A stretch of DNA of 48,238 nt, taken from contig CP070628.1 in NCBI GenBank assembly GCA_020355985.1, forward strand, positions 1,335,558 through 1,383,795, read 5' to 3'. Shown here piece by piece: positions 11,955-21,102 of the stretch. The DNA is from Nitrospirota bacterium (GTDB lineage Bacteria > Nitrospirota > Nitrospiria > Nitrospirales > UBA8639). The notes beneath the pieces were generated by a model. That model was not told the DNA's origin. It saw only the letters and a program-made list of their open reading frames with translations, and did not search any database. A program made the translations under genes and the position numbers. The stretch's first letter is position 1. Each line of letters starts with the position of its first letter.

Positions 11955-11972
11955 AAAGGTGCCAGGAACTTT
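11955..11972. repeat. REP-like degenerate palindrome
   Basis: The 18-base sequence AAAGGTGCCAGGAACTTT in the hldE/transporter spacer resembles the palindromic GGTGCCAGGCACC-type elements that accompany RAYT transposases in many genomes. The arms are imperfect and no RAYT gene is visible here. Confidence 0.25.
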
Positions 11973-12171
11973 CTGTTTATCCTTGACCGGTGCATTTAAA
12001 AGTATGAAGTTCAACATAACCTAAAAAACACTTGGCTTTGAAACATAATCTCTTAGGAATGTCCTGTTTATGAAATCTTATCATTCTTGTATGATGCAGA
12101 CTTCCTCGGCATGTCTGGTGAATAGCTATTCTAACCATGCTGGTTGCTAGACCTTTCATGTAATTCATTCT

Positions 12172-13659
12172 ATGAGCTCTTCTTCTCTCCAGGCCTCCGC
12201 CAAAATTTCCCCTCATCTTTTGGGTTTGTTAGTTGGCCCTATTTTGGCGGGACTGATGTTTGTCTTTCTTCCGGATTCCTTGTCCGATTCAGCACGAACC
12301 TTGGCGGCAATTTTGACGTGGGTAGTGGTGATGTGGATTACGGAACCCATCCCGCTGCCCATTACTGCTCTTTTGGGTTGTGGCCTGTGTGTGTTGACTG
12401 GTGTGGGTGGGATGAAAACGGTTTTTGCGGCATTCTCGCATCCCATAATTTTTTTATTTATTGGGAGTTTTTTTATTTCCGAAGCCTTGACTGTGCATGG
12501 GTTGGATCGACGATTCGGGAATTGGCTTCTTTCTCGGAAATGGGTGGGCAGTAATCCTATTCGGATAATGATGGCGTTGAGTTTGGCGGTGGCAGGCATG
12601 TCCATGTGGATTAGTAATACGGCAGCGACGGCGGTCATGCTCCCCATTGCCCTAGGGGTATTGAATGCCCTGCGGCAAAGCGGAAAAGACCTAGGAAAAT
12701 TTGAAACAGGATTCTTGCTGTGTCTCGCCTATGGGGCGGGCATTGGCGGTGTGGCAACCTTGATTGGCACCCCACCGAACTTAATCGGTATTGGTCTGTT
12801 GGCCGAGCAAGGGAATATTTCGATTTCCTTTGACCAGTGGATGTTAATGGGCGTGCCGGTGGCGAGTGTCATGCTTCTGGTGATGTTTTCCGTGTTGTAT
12901 TGGTTGTATGCGCCATCTTCCTTGGCATCAACTGCCAATGCTTCATTTATTATGAAAACGGTCTCTCTTCCGCCTTGGACGCGGGGTGAATACTACACTT
13001 TTGGTGTGTTTCTCTTGGCCGTATTTTTGTGGGTGTTGCCGGCCTTGTTGTCCGTTGCCTTAGAGCCAGAAGATGCGCTCGTACAGTGGGTTCGGGTTCA
13101 CCTTCCAAAAGAATTGGTTCCCATTTTTGCGTCGGGGCTTTTGTTTCTTCTACCACTGGATCTTCGGCAAGGCACGTTCACGCTCACATGGAAGCAAGCA
13201 GCCAATATCCATTGGGGCACCATTTTGTTGTTTGGCGGTGGCATTGCGTTTGGCGAAATGATGGTCAAAACCGAACTAGCTCATACGATTGGAAGAGGTA
13301 TGGTTGGCTTGTTTGGCATTGAATCGGTATGGAGTTTAATGGGTGTGGCCATTCTAACAACTCTTGTATTAACCGAATTAGCCTCGAATACGGCAGCTAC
13401 GAGTATGCTTGTGCCGGTGCTTATTGCTATATCTCATTCCGCAAATTTTTCTCCGATTCCTCCCGTGCTGGCGGCATGCATGGCGGCAAGTCTGGCGTTT
13501 GTTCTTCCGGTGTCCACTCCACCAAATGCTATTGTGTATGGCACGGGACGTGTGCCGATTCTTCGGATGGTGCAAGCCGGATTGCTTTTGGATATGATCG
13601 GTGGGGTCGTGATTTGGTGTTTGCTGCGCCTTCTCTGTCCATTATTGGGATTTGAATAG
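12172..13659 (+). CDS. DASS/SLC13 family anion:sodium symporter
   Basis: This is an inner-membrane carrier of the divalent anion:sodium symporter family (dicarboxylates, sulfate or phosphate). It has 495 residues with about 11-12 hydrophobic segments. Both signature Ser-Asn-Thr motifs of the pseudo-symmetric sodium/substrate sites are present: SNTAATAVMLP at S148-N149-T150 and SNTAATSMLVP at S405-N406-T407. The C-terminal PVSTPPNAIVYGTG block is also typical. The substrate cannot be read from sequence. A Fis-type regulator begins 89 bp downstream on the same strand and may or may not be co-transcribed. Confidence 0.93.
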   Translation: MSSSSLQASAKISPHLLGLLVGPILAGLMFVFLPDSLSDSARTLAAILTWVVVMWITEPIPLPITALLGCGLCVLTGVGGMKTVFAAFSHPIIFLFIGSFFISEALTVHGLDRRFGNWLLSRKWVGSNPIRIMMALSLAVAGMSMWISNTAATAVMLPIALGVLNALRQSGKDLGKFETGFLLCLAYGAGIGGVATLIGTPPNLIGIGLLAEQGNISISFDQWMLMGVPVASVMLLVMFSVLYWLYAPSSLASTANASFIMKTVSLPPWTRGEYYTFGVFLLAVFLWVLPALLSVALEPEDALVQWVRVHLPKELVPIFASGLLFLLPLDLRQGTFTLTWKQAANIHWGTILLFGGGIAFGEMMVKTELAHTIGRGMVGLFGIESVWSLMGVAILTTLVLTELASNTAATSMLVPVLIAISHSANFSPIPPVLAACMAASLAFVLPVSTPPNAIVYGTGRVPILRMVQAGLLLDMIGGVVIWCLLRLLCPLLGFE

Positions 13660-13748
13660 TGGGAATCCTAACTAGGCATTTTTCTCAATTGTAAAGAATA
13701 GAGCTCTTTCGACATAATCGCCGTTCTTTGTCACTCGACCAATAGATT

Positions 13749-14372
13749 ATGCCACCTTATGTTCCTCAACTCCGATTTGCCCTTCTGACCAACGACCCTG
13801 AATTGAAGTCTAGGGCCACAGGTCGTGACCTTCAGGAAAAGGTCATGGTCGTCGAAGATTGCTTGTCATTGGAAACCGCCATGGAATCCGAGGATTTCGC
13901 CGGTGTGATTTTGGACGAGCCGAGTCCCGATATCCTACCGAATCTCTCAGAATTGAATGGACAACTCAATTTGTCGAAGACGTTCGTGTATGCCGGTCCC
14001 CTGCCTGCATTGCGCGCTTTGAACCAAATTCCCCAGATCATAGGTACGCCGATGGCTGGTGAACCCGTCGTTGATCCGAAAAGTGTGACGTTGGCCAGTT
14101 ATGTGGAAAAGAAAATCGGAGACTTTGTGCGTGCCATGAATGTAGGATCGGGGAAAAATTTGCATCCTACCTTGATGCGTGCAGTCGAGCGGCCTCTCAT
14201 TGAACTCGCTTTGCGGGAAACTCATGGCAACCAGATTAAAGCGGCCCGCCTGTTGGGATTGAATCGCAATACCTTGCGGAAAAAAATTACGGAGTTTCAT
14301 ATCTCGGTGAGTCAGGCCAAACACACTTCTCCTGGAAAACGCAAGCGGCCATCTAGCGATTCGGCCAGCTGA
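13749..14372 (+). CDS. Orphan NtrC/Fis-type DNA-binding protein
   Basis: The 207-residue protein ends in a Fis-type helix-turn-helix: VERPLIELALRETHGNQIKA followed by LLGLNRNTLRKK, nearly the consensus of NtrC DNA-binding domains. The N-terminal 110 residues have short alternating strands and helices resembling a degenerate receiver domain, without a clear phospho-acceptor site, and there is no AAA+ domain. It therefore probably binds DNA as a dimer, as Fis does, rather than activating sigma-54 polymerase. The tail is basic (GKRKRP). Its targets are unknown; the SLC13 gene upstream and tRNA-Val downstream are the neighbours. Confidence 0.8.
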   Translation: MPPYVPQLRFALLTNDPELKSRATGRDLQEKVMVVEDCLSLETAMESEDFAGVILDEPSPDILPNLSELNGQLNLSKTFVYAGPLPALRALNQIPQIIGTPMAGEPVVDPKSVTLASYVEKKIGDFVRAMNVGSGKNLHPTLMRAVERPLIELALRETHGNQIKAARLLGLNRNTLRKKITEFHISVSQAKHTSPGKRKRPSSDSAS

Positions 14373-14405
14373 AATTCCCCTTTCCCTTTATTTATCAGCT
14401 ATTTC

Positions 14406-14434
14406 TTGACATGGCTTCCTTGGCAGTCTAGCAT
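14406..14434 (+). promoter_or_regulatory. Candidate sigma-70 promoter of tRNA-Val
   Basis: TTGACA at 14406-14411 is followed 17 bp later by TAGCAT (14429-14434), giving a start near 14441 and a leader of about 10 bases before the tRNA. A better pair, TTGGCA (14420-14425) and TATAAT (14443-14448), is also spaced by 17 bp but would start inside the tRNA, so the upstream pair is preferred. Confidence 0.5.
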
Positions 14435-14450
14435 AAGTCGAGTATAATAT

Positions 14451-14525
14451 AGGCGCGTAGCTCAGGGGGAGAGCGCTACCTTGACACGGTAGAGGTCGGC
14501 GGTTCAATACCGCCCGCGCCTACCA
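14451..14525 (+). tRNA. tRNA-Val (anticodon GAC)
   Basis: The 75-base gene folds as a full cloverleaf. The 7-bp acceptor stem is AGGCGCG/CGCGCCT with discriminator A and an encoded CCA. The D stem is GCTC/GAGC, the anticodon stem CTACC/GGTAG with loop TTGACAC (anticodon GAC, reading GUC/GUU), the variable loop AGGTC, and the T stem GGCGG/CCGCC with loop TTCAATA. No intron or mismatch is seen. Confidence 0.97.
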
Positions 14526-14546
14526 TTACCCTGATCAATTCAAATT

Positions 14547-14587
14547 AAAGGCATCCCGCCTCCTTGCGGAGGGAGAGGTGCCTTTTC
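14547..14587 (+). terminator. Probable terminator of tRNA-Val, or thrS leader hairpin
   Basis: An interrupted inverted repeat (AAGGCA...CCTCC / GGAGG...TGCCTT) with a TTGC loop is followed by TTTTCTT, beginning 22 bases after the tRNA. Position fits an intrinsic terminator, although its place 75 bases before thrS also allows an attenuator role. Confidence 0.6.
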
Positions 14588-14661
14588 TTACGTCGAACAA
14601 GGTAAAAAATCCAAATGTTTTGGGCTAATTCCAAAATAATTACGTTTTGACGAATAGAATA

Positions 14662-16602
14662 ATGGACAAGATTCAATTATCGGTTCCAGGTAAAGAGCCT
14701 CGAGCCTTTCCTCGAGGTATTTCGGCCAAGGAAGCCTTAGATAAGCTTGGCAGTTTGGGATCAGCGGAGGTGTTTGCGGTCAAAGTTAATGGTCTGGAAA
14801 CAGATTTGCTGGCCCCTTTGAACCAGGATGCGACCATAGAGCCGCTATCCTTTGATTCCTCTGAAGGCCGGGAGATTTATCGTCATAGCAGTACCCATAT
14901 CATGGCCCAAGCGGTGAAAGAATGTTTTCCCACTGCCCAAATGACCATCGGGCCGGCCATTGAAGAAGGGTTTTTCTACGATTTTGCCTTCGAACGCCCT
15001 TTTACTCCGGAAGATCTTGAAAAGATTGAGCAACGGGCAAAAGCGATCATTGCCTCCAACCTACCCGTGACACGTCTGGAAATGTCCAAAACCGAGGCCA
15101 TCGACTTTTACCGAACACGCGGGGAGCTGTACAAAGTGGAAATTCTGGAAAGTCTTCCGGACGAGCAGATTTCCATGTATCAGCAAGGGGAGTTTATTGA
15201 TCTGTGCCGCGGTCCACATGTGCCTTCCACAGGGCAAATCAAAGCGTTCAAATTACTTACCAGTGCAGGAGCCTATTGGCGAGGCGATGAACGTAATCCC
15301 ATGTTGCAACGTATTTATGGGACGTCGTTCCCGTCGGAAGAGGCCTTGCAAAAGCATTTGGATAACCTTGAAGAGATTAAAAAGCGTGATCACCGAAAGT
15401 TAGGCAAGGAACTCGATCTGTTCAGTATTCAAGATGAAACGGGCCCGGGTCTGATTTTATGGCATCCCAAGGGATCCCAGATTCGCCTGTTAATAGAAAA
15501 CTTTTGGCGAGCCCAACATGTGGCCAATAACTACGAACTCGTCTACTCCCCACATGTAGCCCGCTTGGACTTGTGGAAGACAAGTGGGCATCTAGAATTT
15601 TACCGAGAGAATATGTATGCCTCCATGCCAGTTGAGTCGAGCGAATATCAGCTCAAACCCATGAATTGTCCCTTTCATATAATGGTGTATCAATCGCACT
15701 TGCGCAGTTACCGCGATTTGCCGGTCCGTTACGGAGAACTGGGAACCGTGTATCGTTATGAACGGTCAGGTGTGCTCCATGGGCTGATGCGTGTTCGAGG
15801 CTTTACGCAGGATGATGCGCATATTTTCTGTCGTCCCGACCAACTCGCTGATGAAGTCCGCACGGTTCTGACATTCACGACTTTTATGTTAGGAACCTTT
15901 GGCTTCAACGAGTTCAAGATGTACCTTTCGACACGACCTGAAAAAGCTGTCGGTTCGCTTGAGCAATGGAACCAAGCCACCCAGGCTTTAGAAGGGGCGC
16001 TTAAAGAAGGGGGCTATGCCTATCAAGAAGATCCTGGGGAAGGGGTCTTTTATGGGCCCAAGATTGATGTCAAAATTCAAGATGCCCTTGGACGATCCTG
16101 GCAATGCTCCACCGTGCAAGTCGATTTTAATAATCCGGAACGATTTGGGTTGACCTATATAGGTGAAGATGGAAAAACTCATCAACCCATTATGATTCAT
16201 CGGGCCTTGTTGGGCTCGATCGAACGGTTTTTTGGGATTCTTATTGAACATTACGGCGGGGCCTTCCCAATCTGGCTTGCTCCGGTCCAAGTGGCAATCC
16301 TGCCAATTTCACAAAAGCATGAAGGTTACGCCAAAAAGGTTGGTGAAAACCTTCGGGCCAAAGGGTGTAGGATAGACCTGGACTTGCGAAATGAAAAAAT
16401 TGGCCTTAAAATCCGTGAGTCGGAAAAGGCCAAGGTGCCTCTTATGGTGGTGGTGGGTGATCGGGAAGCTGAAAACGAGAACTTGTCTGTCCGACAGCGA
16501 AATGGCAAAAACCTGGGAACAATGTCTATGAATGATATCCTTCAGCTTATTCGGGACGAAACGCCCGATGCGGTAACAAATGGGTCTTTTCTTTTCGAAT
16601 GA
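14662..16602 (+). CDS. thrS: Threonyl-tRNA synthetase
   Basis: ThrS charges tRNA-Thr. From ATG 14662 it has 646 residues, normal for the bacterial enzyme. It starts with a TGS domain, then the N2 editing domain with the HSSTH motif (H75 to H79), then the class II core with zinc ligands C336 (MNCPFH), H387 and H513 (IHRALLGS, motif 3), and a C-terminal anticodon-binding domain. The frame continues upstream to a TTG at 14647, but the ATG fits the family start; no clear Shine-Dalgarno supports either. The stop overlaps the infC start by 4 bp (ATGA), so the two are translationally coupled. Confidence 0.97.
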   Translation: MDKIQLSVPGKEPRAFPRGISAKEALDKLGSLGSAEVFAVKVNGLETDLLAPLNQDATIEPLSFDSSEGREIYRHSSTHIMAQAVKECFPTAQMTIGPAIEEGFFYDFAFERPFTPEDLEKIEQRAKAIIASNLPVTRLEMSKTEAIDFYRTRGELYKVEILESLPDEQISMYQQGEFIDLCRGPHVPSTGQIKAFKLLTSAGAYWRGDERNPMLQRIYGTSFPSEEALQKHLDNLEEIKKRDHRKLGKELDLFSIQDETGPGLILWHPKGSQIRLLIENFWRAQHVANNYELVYSPHVARLDLWKTSGHLEFYRENMYASMPVESSEYQLKPMNCPFHIMVYQSHLRSYRDLPVRYGELGTVYRYERSGVLHGLMRVRGFTQDDAHIFCRPDQLADEVRTVLTFTTFMLGTFGFNEFKMYLSTRPEKAVGSLEQWNQATQALEGALKEGGYAYQEDPGEGVFYGPKIDVKIQDALGRSWQCSTVQVDFNNPERFGLTYIGEDGKTHQPIMIHRALLGSIERFFGILIEHYGGAFPIWLAPVQVAILPISQKHEGYAKKVGENLRAKGCRIDLDLRNEKIGLKIRESEKAKVPLMVVVGDREAENENLSVRQRNGKNLGTMSMNDILQLIRDETPDAVTNGSFLFE

Positions 16603-17117
16603 CGCGATTGGTGACCCCGAAACAGCGTATTAATCATCTCATCAAAGTCCCCGAAGTCCGAGTCATTGGGGCTGAAGGTGAACAACTTGGGATCCTCAAA
16701 ACGTCTGAAGCCCTCAAGCAGGCGAGGGAGGCAGGTTATGACTTAGTAGAAGTTGCGCCGACTGCCGAACCGCCGGTTTGCCGGATTATGGATCATGGGA
16801 AATTCAAGTATGAACAGAGTAAAAAAGAGCATCGGATGCGACTTAACCAAAAGTCGACACAGGTTAAAGAAGTTAAATTCCGTCCGCGTACGGACACCCA
16901 CGATATGGAGACAAAAATCCGGCAAATCCGCGATTTTTTGGAAGATGGGAATAAGACCAAAGTTACGGTTATGTTCCGTGGGCGTGAAATGGCCAATAGG
17001 GAACTTGGCTTCCAGGCGATTCAGAAGGTTATTGAGGAATTAAAAGGGGCAGGGAATATTGAAAGTCCGCCACGGATGGAGGGAAGAAACTTATATATGG
17101 TGGTGTCCCCCAAGTAG
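16599..17117 (+). CDS. infC: Translation initiation factor IF-3
   Basis: IF-3 binds the 30S subunit and checks the initiator codon. The 172-residue protein has the N-domain (VRVIGAEGEQLGI, then GYDLVEVAP and PPVCRIMDHGKFKYE) and the C-domain (VKEVKFRP, HDMETK, then VTVMFRGREM). E. coli infC uses the rare AUU codon for autoregulation; here the start is an ordinary ATG overlapping the thrS stop, so that control is not apparent. It lies second in thrS-infC-rpmI-rplT. Confidence 0.97.
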   Translation: MTRLVTPKQRINHLIKVPEVRVIGAEGEQLGILKTSEALKQAREAGYDLVEVAPTAEPPVCRIMDHGKFKYEQSKKEHRMRLNQKSTQVKEVKFRPRTDTHDMETKIRQIRDFLEDGNKTKVTVMFRGREMANRELGFQAIQKVIEELKGAGNIESPPRMEGRNLYMVVSPK

Positions 17118-17173
17118 GCAACGGCATAGGCCAGAGTTAAGGGATCGCCAATTCCAAAAAAAGGAATACGATT

Positions 17174-17377
17174 ATGGCAGGGTTAAAATTGAAAAATCAT
17201 TCAGGAGCCAGTAAACGGTTTAAACGTTCAGGCTCAGGAAAATGGATACGCCGAAAAGCCAAAGTCCGTCATATTTTGACGAGCAAAGCGCCACGTGTTA
17301 AAGCACGACTAGGCAAATCGGCGGTGGTGTGCAAAGTAGACGAAGTTTCGCTTTCGCGCCTTCTTCCTTATAAGTAG
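17174..17377 (+). CDS. rpmI: 50S ribosomal protein L35
   Basis: A 67-residue, very basic protein with the L35 pattern: LKNHSGASKRFK at the N-terminus, then a GKWIRRKA segment and the late LLPYK end. It is placed between infC and rplT as in most bacteria. The ATG at 17174 is preceded by an AAAAAAGGAA stretch that can serve as the ribosome-binding site. Confidence 0.95.
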   Translation: MAGLKLKNHSGASKRFKRSGSGKWIRRKAKVRHILTSKAPRVKARLGKSAVVCKVDEVSLSRLLPYK

Positions 17378-17465
17378 CCGAAGCACTTTGAATGTAGGGA
17401 AAATGTGTCTGGCTTTCAGGATAGGAAGTCAGTAAATTTTTTAGAGACAATAAAGGAGAGGGATC

Positions 17466-17834
17466 ATGCCAAGAGTAAAAGGGGGACCGCAAACCCGGCA
17501 ACGTCGAAAAAAGCGTCTGAAACTTGCTAAAGGGCAATATGGTGGTAAAAGTAAATTATTTCGAACCGCGACTGAATCCGTTGATAAGGGGCAAGCCTAT
17601 GCCTATACAGGCCGAAAACAGCGGAAACGAAATTTTCGTCAACTCTGGGTGACACGGATTAATGCAGCCGTTCGTGCACATGGTGTTACCTATAGTCAGT
17701 TTATGAATGGCCTGAGAAAAGCCAATGTATTAATCAACCGAAAAATGCTTTCGGAAATGGCCATTCACGACTCTCAAGGATTTGCTCACCTCGTTACCCT
17801 CACGCAGGGTGAGGGACACTCAGCTGCCGCTTAA
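17466..17834 (+). CDS. rplT: 50S ribosomal protein L20
   Basis: L20 is an early-assembly 23S rRNA-binding protein and, in several bacteria, the autogenous repressor of this operon. The 122 residues show the basic N-terminal tail (MPRVKGG, then [11 protein letters not shown]), [17 protein letters not shown] and [20 protein letters not shown] just before the ATG is a strong Shine-Dalgarno. The stop codon shares TTAA (17831-17834) with the stop of convergent pheT. No separate terminator fits here. Confidence 0.97.
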   Translation: MPRVKGGPQTRQRRKKRLKLAKGQYGGKSKLFRTATESVDKGQAYAYTGRKQRKRNFRQLWVTRINAAVRAHGVTYSQFMNGLRKANVLINRKMLSEMAIHDSQGFAHLVTLTQGEGHSAAA

Positions 17835-19525
17835 GCTTGCGGTGTCGTAATTTCAAACTCAAACCCGGAAGTCGGCATATCAATTTGCCAGGCTTCCAGC
17901 ACTTCCGGGTGAAACTCTCCAATATAGCCAACCATCTGCCCATGACAGCGTATCTGTCCGACCCGACCATCCAAAAATGATGGATGGGCCACCGGTTCCA
18001 AGTCATAGGGCCAAACCATGTAGTACATCAAAAGGTCCAAATAGCTATGCATTTCAGAAAAATTCGCCCCAGGATGTGCACTAATACCAGCTAGTGACAA
18101 CACGGTACGTGACCCGGTATCCGCTTTATGGTCTACCCGTGCCACTTCGCCCACTTCGAATAAGAGATGGGGGTAAAACACGCGGGGGGACAAGGCTTCC
18201 ACTCGAAGGAGGCAAGGCAGAATAGAAGGTCGTAAGCAAGCATAGGTCAGTGACATAACATTGTCGACTTCCACGAGGGATTCGTGTTCCGTGTCTGTCA
18301 GGCGCATGCGTTCGACAAATTCCTGTCGTGAGCCTAGGATGTTGGAAAATATTTCCTGAAATCCAAAACCCACTAATAAATCACGTAGTTGATCGCTTCG
18401 CTGTTCCTGTTCAGACAAACTTCCAACTGTAAATGTTTGTGGCATGATGGGAGAAAAGGAATCATAGCCGCGGGTAATGGCTACATCCTCGGCTACGTCC
18501 ATCATATGCATGAGGTCATTACGAAAAGGAGGTAACTTCACGGAAACCGAGTGCCGGGTCAGTTTTACTTGATACCCGTAGGAGGTTAAAGCCGTTTGAA
18601 TCGCTTTGGCGTCCAACGGCATGCCTAAGGCTTGTTCAATGGCCTGGAGGGGCACCCGTAGACCATTTCCCATATCGAACGGTGTTTTCACTGTTTTGCC
18701 CATGGCGGTTTCATAAGGATACACAATGTCGATAGGTTCGATTGTGGCGCCGCGATCGGCTAAATTACTGGCAAAAATATTCAGGGCCAGAATGACCATC
18801 GATAGATCTGTTCCCGTCACCTCCACAAGTAAGTCCGTATCGCCAATTTGAACTTCTCCGAGTTCCCGACTGTTAATGATGGGCGGAAAGGAAAGCACTT
18901 GCCCGTCGGCGTCCCAGAGAAGAGGCAGTCGTTCACATTCAGCGACGATGCCACCATATTCTAGACCTTTGGGATGTAAGGTAAGGACCTCATGAGGCGT
19001 CATTTTTTCATCAAATCCCAACGGGGTAAAACGCACCTCATTGGGCTTCACGAGACCATAGGTCACCGGAAATGCAATGGACGGCAAGCGATATAACCCG
19101 ATGGAAACGGTCTCACGTTTTCTCCCAAACGCATCTGCCAACTTTTCTTGTGTTTGAATACATTGCTCTAAGCCTTCCGGGGTCATGGGATACCCAAGCG
19201 AGGCGCAGGCCGCCACATAGGGTCTGACGTCTTCCATCCCTGACATGACTTGGATGCGACGTTTCGCACGTCCACGTGTGGAAAAGAATGTGTGTGGTGT
19301 CAGGCTTCCCGTGAGGACAGAGCGAATTTGTCGGGCGATTCCTTCCACGCACCACAAGTCAGGACGATTGGTGTCCTGCAATTCTACCCGCACTTCACCA
19401 GTTTCACTTGACACGCCCTTGACCTCGCCTTTGACCAACGGCATCCATTGTTCAATATCCGACATGGAGGTGGGTTGTCCGACCAATTGAGAAAAATCTG
19501 TTTGAAAAATGGATATCGTGGGCAT
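17831..19525 (-). CDS. pheT: Phenylalanyl-tRNA synthetase beta subunit, archaeal/eukaryotic type
   Basis: This subunit of the heterotetrameric PheRS carries the B3/B4-type editing region. At 564 residues it is far shorter than bacterial PheT (about 800), with neither the N-terminal EMAP-like tRNA-binding domain nor the C-terminal ferredoxin-fold anticodon domain. Its landmarks are those of archaeal/eukaryotic Phe[26 protein letters not shown], then [16 protein letters not shown] and FPPIINSRE, followed by a VEVTGTD block and a catalytic-like C-terminal module. It starts 9 bp after pheS on the same strand and is certainly co-transcribed. Its 3' end touches rplT tail-to-tail. Confidence 0.93.
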   Translation of the reverse strand: MPTISIFQTDFSQLVGQPTSMSDIEQWMPLVKGEVKGVSSETGEVRVELQDTNRPDLWCVEGIARQIRSVLTGSLTPHTFFSTRGRAKRRIQVMSGMEDVRPYVAACASLGYPMTPEGLEQCIQTQEKLADAFGRKRETVSIGLYRLPSIAFPVTYGLVKPNEVRFTPLGFDEKMTPHEVLTLHPKGLEYGGIVAECERLPLLWDADGQVLSFPPIINSRELGEVQIGDTDLLVEVTGTDLSMVILALNIFASNLADRGATIEPIDIVYPYETAMGKTVKTPFDMGNGLRVPLQAIEQALGMPLDAKAIQTALTSYGYQVKLTRHSVSVKLPPFRNDLMHMMDVAEDVAITRGYDSFSPIMPQTFTVGSLSEQEQRSDQLRDLLVGFGFQEIFSNILGSRQEFVERMRLTDTEHESLVEVDNVMSLTYACLRPSILPCLLRVEALSPRVFYPHLLFEVGEVARVDHKADTGSRTVLSLAGISAHPGANFSEMHSYLDLLMYYMVWPYDLEPVAHPSFLDGRVGQIRCHGQMVGYIGEFHPEVLEAWQIDMPTSGFEFEITTPQA

Positions 19526-19534
19526 GATGAAGTC

Positions 19535-21094
19535 TTACAATTGACGGCGCATGTTGCGCACCGCCTCTAAATCCGAGGTAAATAAATCACGAATGTCTTG
19601 AATGTCTAATGCCACCATCGCCATTCGATCTAAGCCAAGTCCCCAAGCGATCACTGGGACAGTCACTCCTAATGGGACCGTCACTTCTGAACGGAACAGT
19701 CCCGCCCCACCGAGCTCCATCCAGCCAAGTTTGGGATGGCGAACATGCAATTCCACGGAAGGTTCGGTAAAGGGAAAATAGGCCGGGAAAAATCGAATTT
19801 CTTTGGCTTGCGCCATCTCGGTGGCGAAAAGTTTGAGCAATCCTAATAAGGTGCGAAAGTTAATATCCGAGCCCAGCACAATACCTTCAACTTGGAAAAA
19901 ATCTGTCGCATGTGTGGCATCTACCGCGTCGTAACGAAAACATCGGGCTATGGAAAAAAATTTGCTGGGAATAGGGGGATTGGTCGCCAACGTTCGGGCT
20001 GAGACCGCAGTGCCTTGACTGCGCAGAACTAATCGTTTGGCCCGTTCAGGATCATAGGAATATTGCCATCCTTTAGAACCTGTGCTTCCCCCATTTTTGT
20101 GTGTTTCGGCTACCTGGTTTAGAAAGGGTTCCGGAATGTGCTTGGCATGGCTGGGTTCTTTAACAAAGTACACATCATGAATGGCGCGTGCCGGATGGAA
20201 TTGCGGCATATATAGGGCATCCATGTCCCAAAACTCTGTCTCCACCAGGTCACCGCGCATTTCTTGAAAGCCCATACTCGTCAACTTCGTTTTTACCGTA
20301 TCCAGAAATTCTCGATAGGCATGGCGTCGGCCAACGGCCAATCGAGGCGGACGAAGATGGATCGAATATTTCCGAAATGAACAATTTCGCCAGGATCCGT
20401 CTTTTAAAAGCTCAGGGGTCAATTGCGAAATTTCCTGTGCCCCGTCTTCCCGCAAGTTGGGTAACAGATTTCGTCCCTCGGATGTCAGGGCGTAGGCGCG
20501 CTCGGTATGGTCATCAATACGAAAAGGCTCTTGGGTATTGCCACGTTTCACTGCGTATTGCCGAAGCAAGGTTTGATGGTCATTAGAAAACGAATCCAAC
20601 GGTCTTGAACCTTTGTGAATCTGATTCAGCAACCATCGTAAAGCCTCCACGGAGGCACTATTCCGGCCTGTGGTATGTAACGAGCCCCCTGAGCCTAAGG
20701 AAAGCACCCCTTCTTTTTTTAATAAGCCAAAAGCCCGGCTGAGTTCGGAGGGTTGAAACTGCCCCGTGGCTTGAAGGTCTTTGACCGTTCTTGATTGACC
20801 TTCCTGGGATGCGGCCTTGACGACCTGAAGAATCCACTCGGGTGGTGATGTTGCTTGTTGAAATTGTATGCCCACCTCGGTCAACGCCACATAGGTTGTC
20901 GTGGTTTCAGAGACCAGGCTTACTAATTGTTTGGTAAGCAGCCATCCGACAGCCATGCTGATCTGAGAAGGCGCCAGTGCGGTGGATTGAACCAGTTCAG
21001 GGTCCTTGAGAGACGCAGTGTTGGCTGAACCGAGGGCTCGGAGGACCTGAATTTCGAGTGGATGGAGACTGTCCGTCTGGTTGGGGGAAATCAT
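19535..21094 (-). CDS. pheS: Phenylalanyl-tRNA synthetase alpha subunit, archaeal/eukaryotic type
   Basis: This is the catalytic subunit charging tRNA-Phe. The 519-residue length matches archaeal/eukaryotic PheS rather than bacterial PheS (about 330-350). The N-terminal 230 residues form winged-helix-like repeats, as in the DNA-binding-fold extension of the eukaryotic enzyme, in place of the bacterial coiled coil. The class II core has archaeal-type sequence: ETEFWDMDALYMPQFHPAR, motif 2 SIARCFRYDAVDATHATDFF (R387), and motif 3 AWGLGLDRMAM (R490) followed by DIRDLF. It lies in rsmB-rpe-pheS-pheT, 8 bp after rpe. Confidence 0.95.
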   Translation of the reverse strand: MISPNQTDSLHPLEIQVLRALGSANTASLKDPELVQSTALAPSQISMAVGWLLTKQLVSLVSETTTTYVALTEVGIQFQQATSPPEWILQVVKAASQEGQSRTVKDLQATGQFQPSELSRAFGLLKKEGVLSLGSGGSLHTTGRNSASVEALRWLLNQIHKGSRPLDSFSNDHQTLLRQYAVKRGNTQEPFRIDDHTERAYALTSEGRNLLPNLREDGAQEISQLTPELLKDGSWRNCSFRKYSIHLRPPRLAVGRRHAYREFLDTVKTKLTSMGFQEMRGDLVETEFWDMDALYMPQFHPARAIHDVYFVKEPSHAKHIPEPFLNQVAETHKNGGSTGSKGWQYSYDPERAKRLVLRSQGTAVSARTLATNPPIPSKFFSIARCFRYDAVDATHATDFFQVEGIVLGSDINFRTLLGLLKLFATEMAQAKEIRFFPAYFPFTEPSVELHVRHPKLGWMELGGAGLFRSEVTVPLGVTVPVIAWGLGLDRMAMVALDIQDIRDLFTSDLEAVRNMRRQL

Positions 21095-21102
21095 TGAGTG
21101 AA

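Noticed and set aside
11977..12216. 79-codon minus-strand ORF in the hldE/SLC13 spacer
   Set aside because: No Shine-Dalgarno, Arg/His/Cys-rich composition typical of chance ORFs, and overlap with the start of the transporter gene.
14443..14448. TATAAT as the -10 box of tRNA-Val
   Set aside because: It would start transcription about 4 bases inside the mature tRNA.
16599..16602. infC autoregulation through a rare start codon
   Set aside because: The start is an ordinary ATG within the ATGA overlap with thrS.
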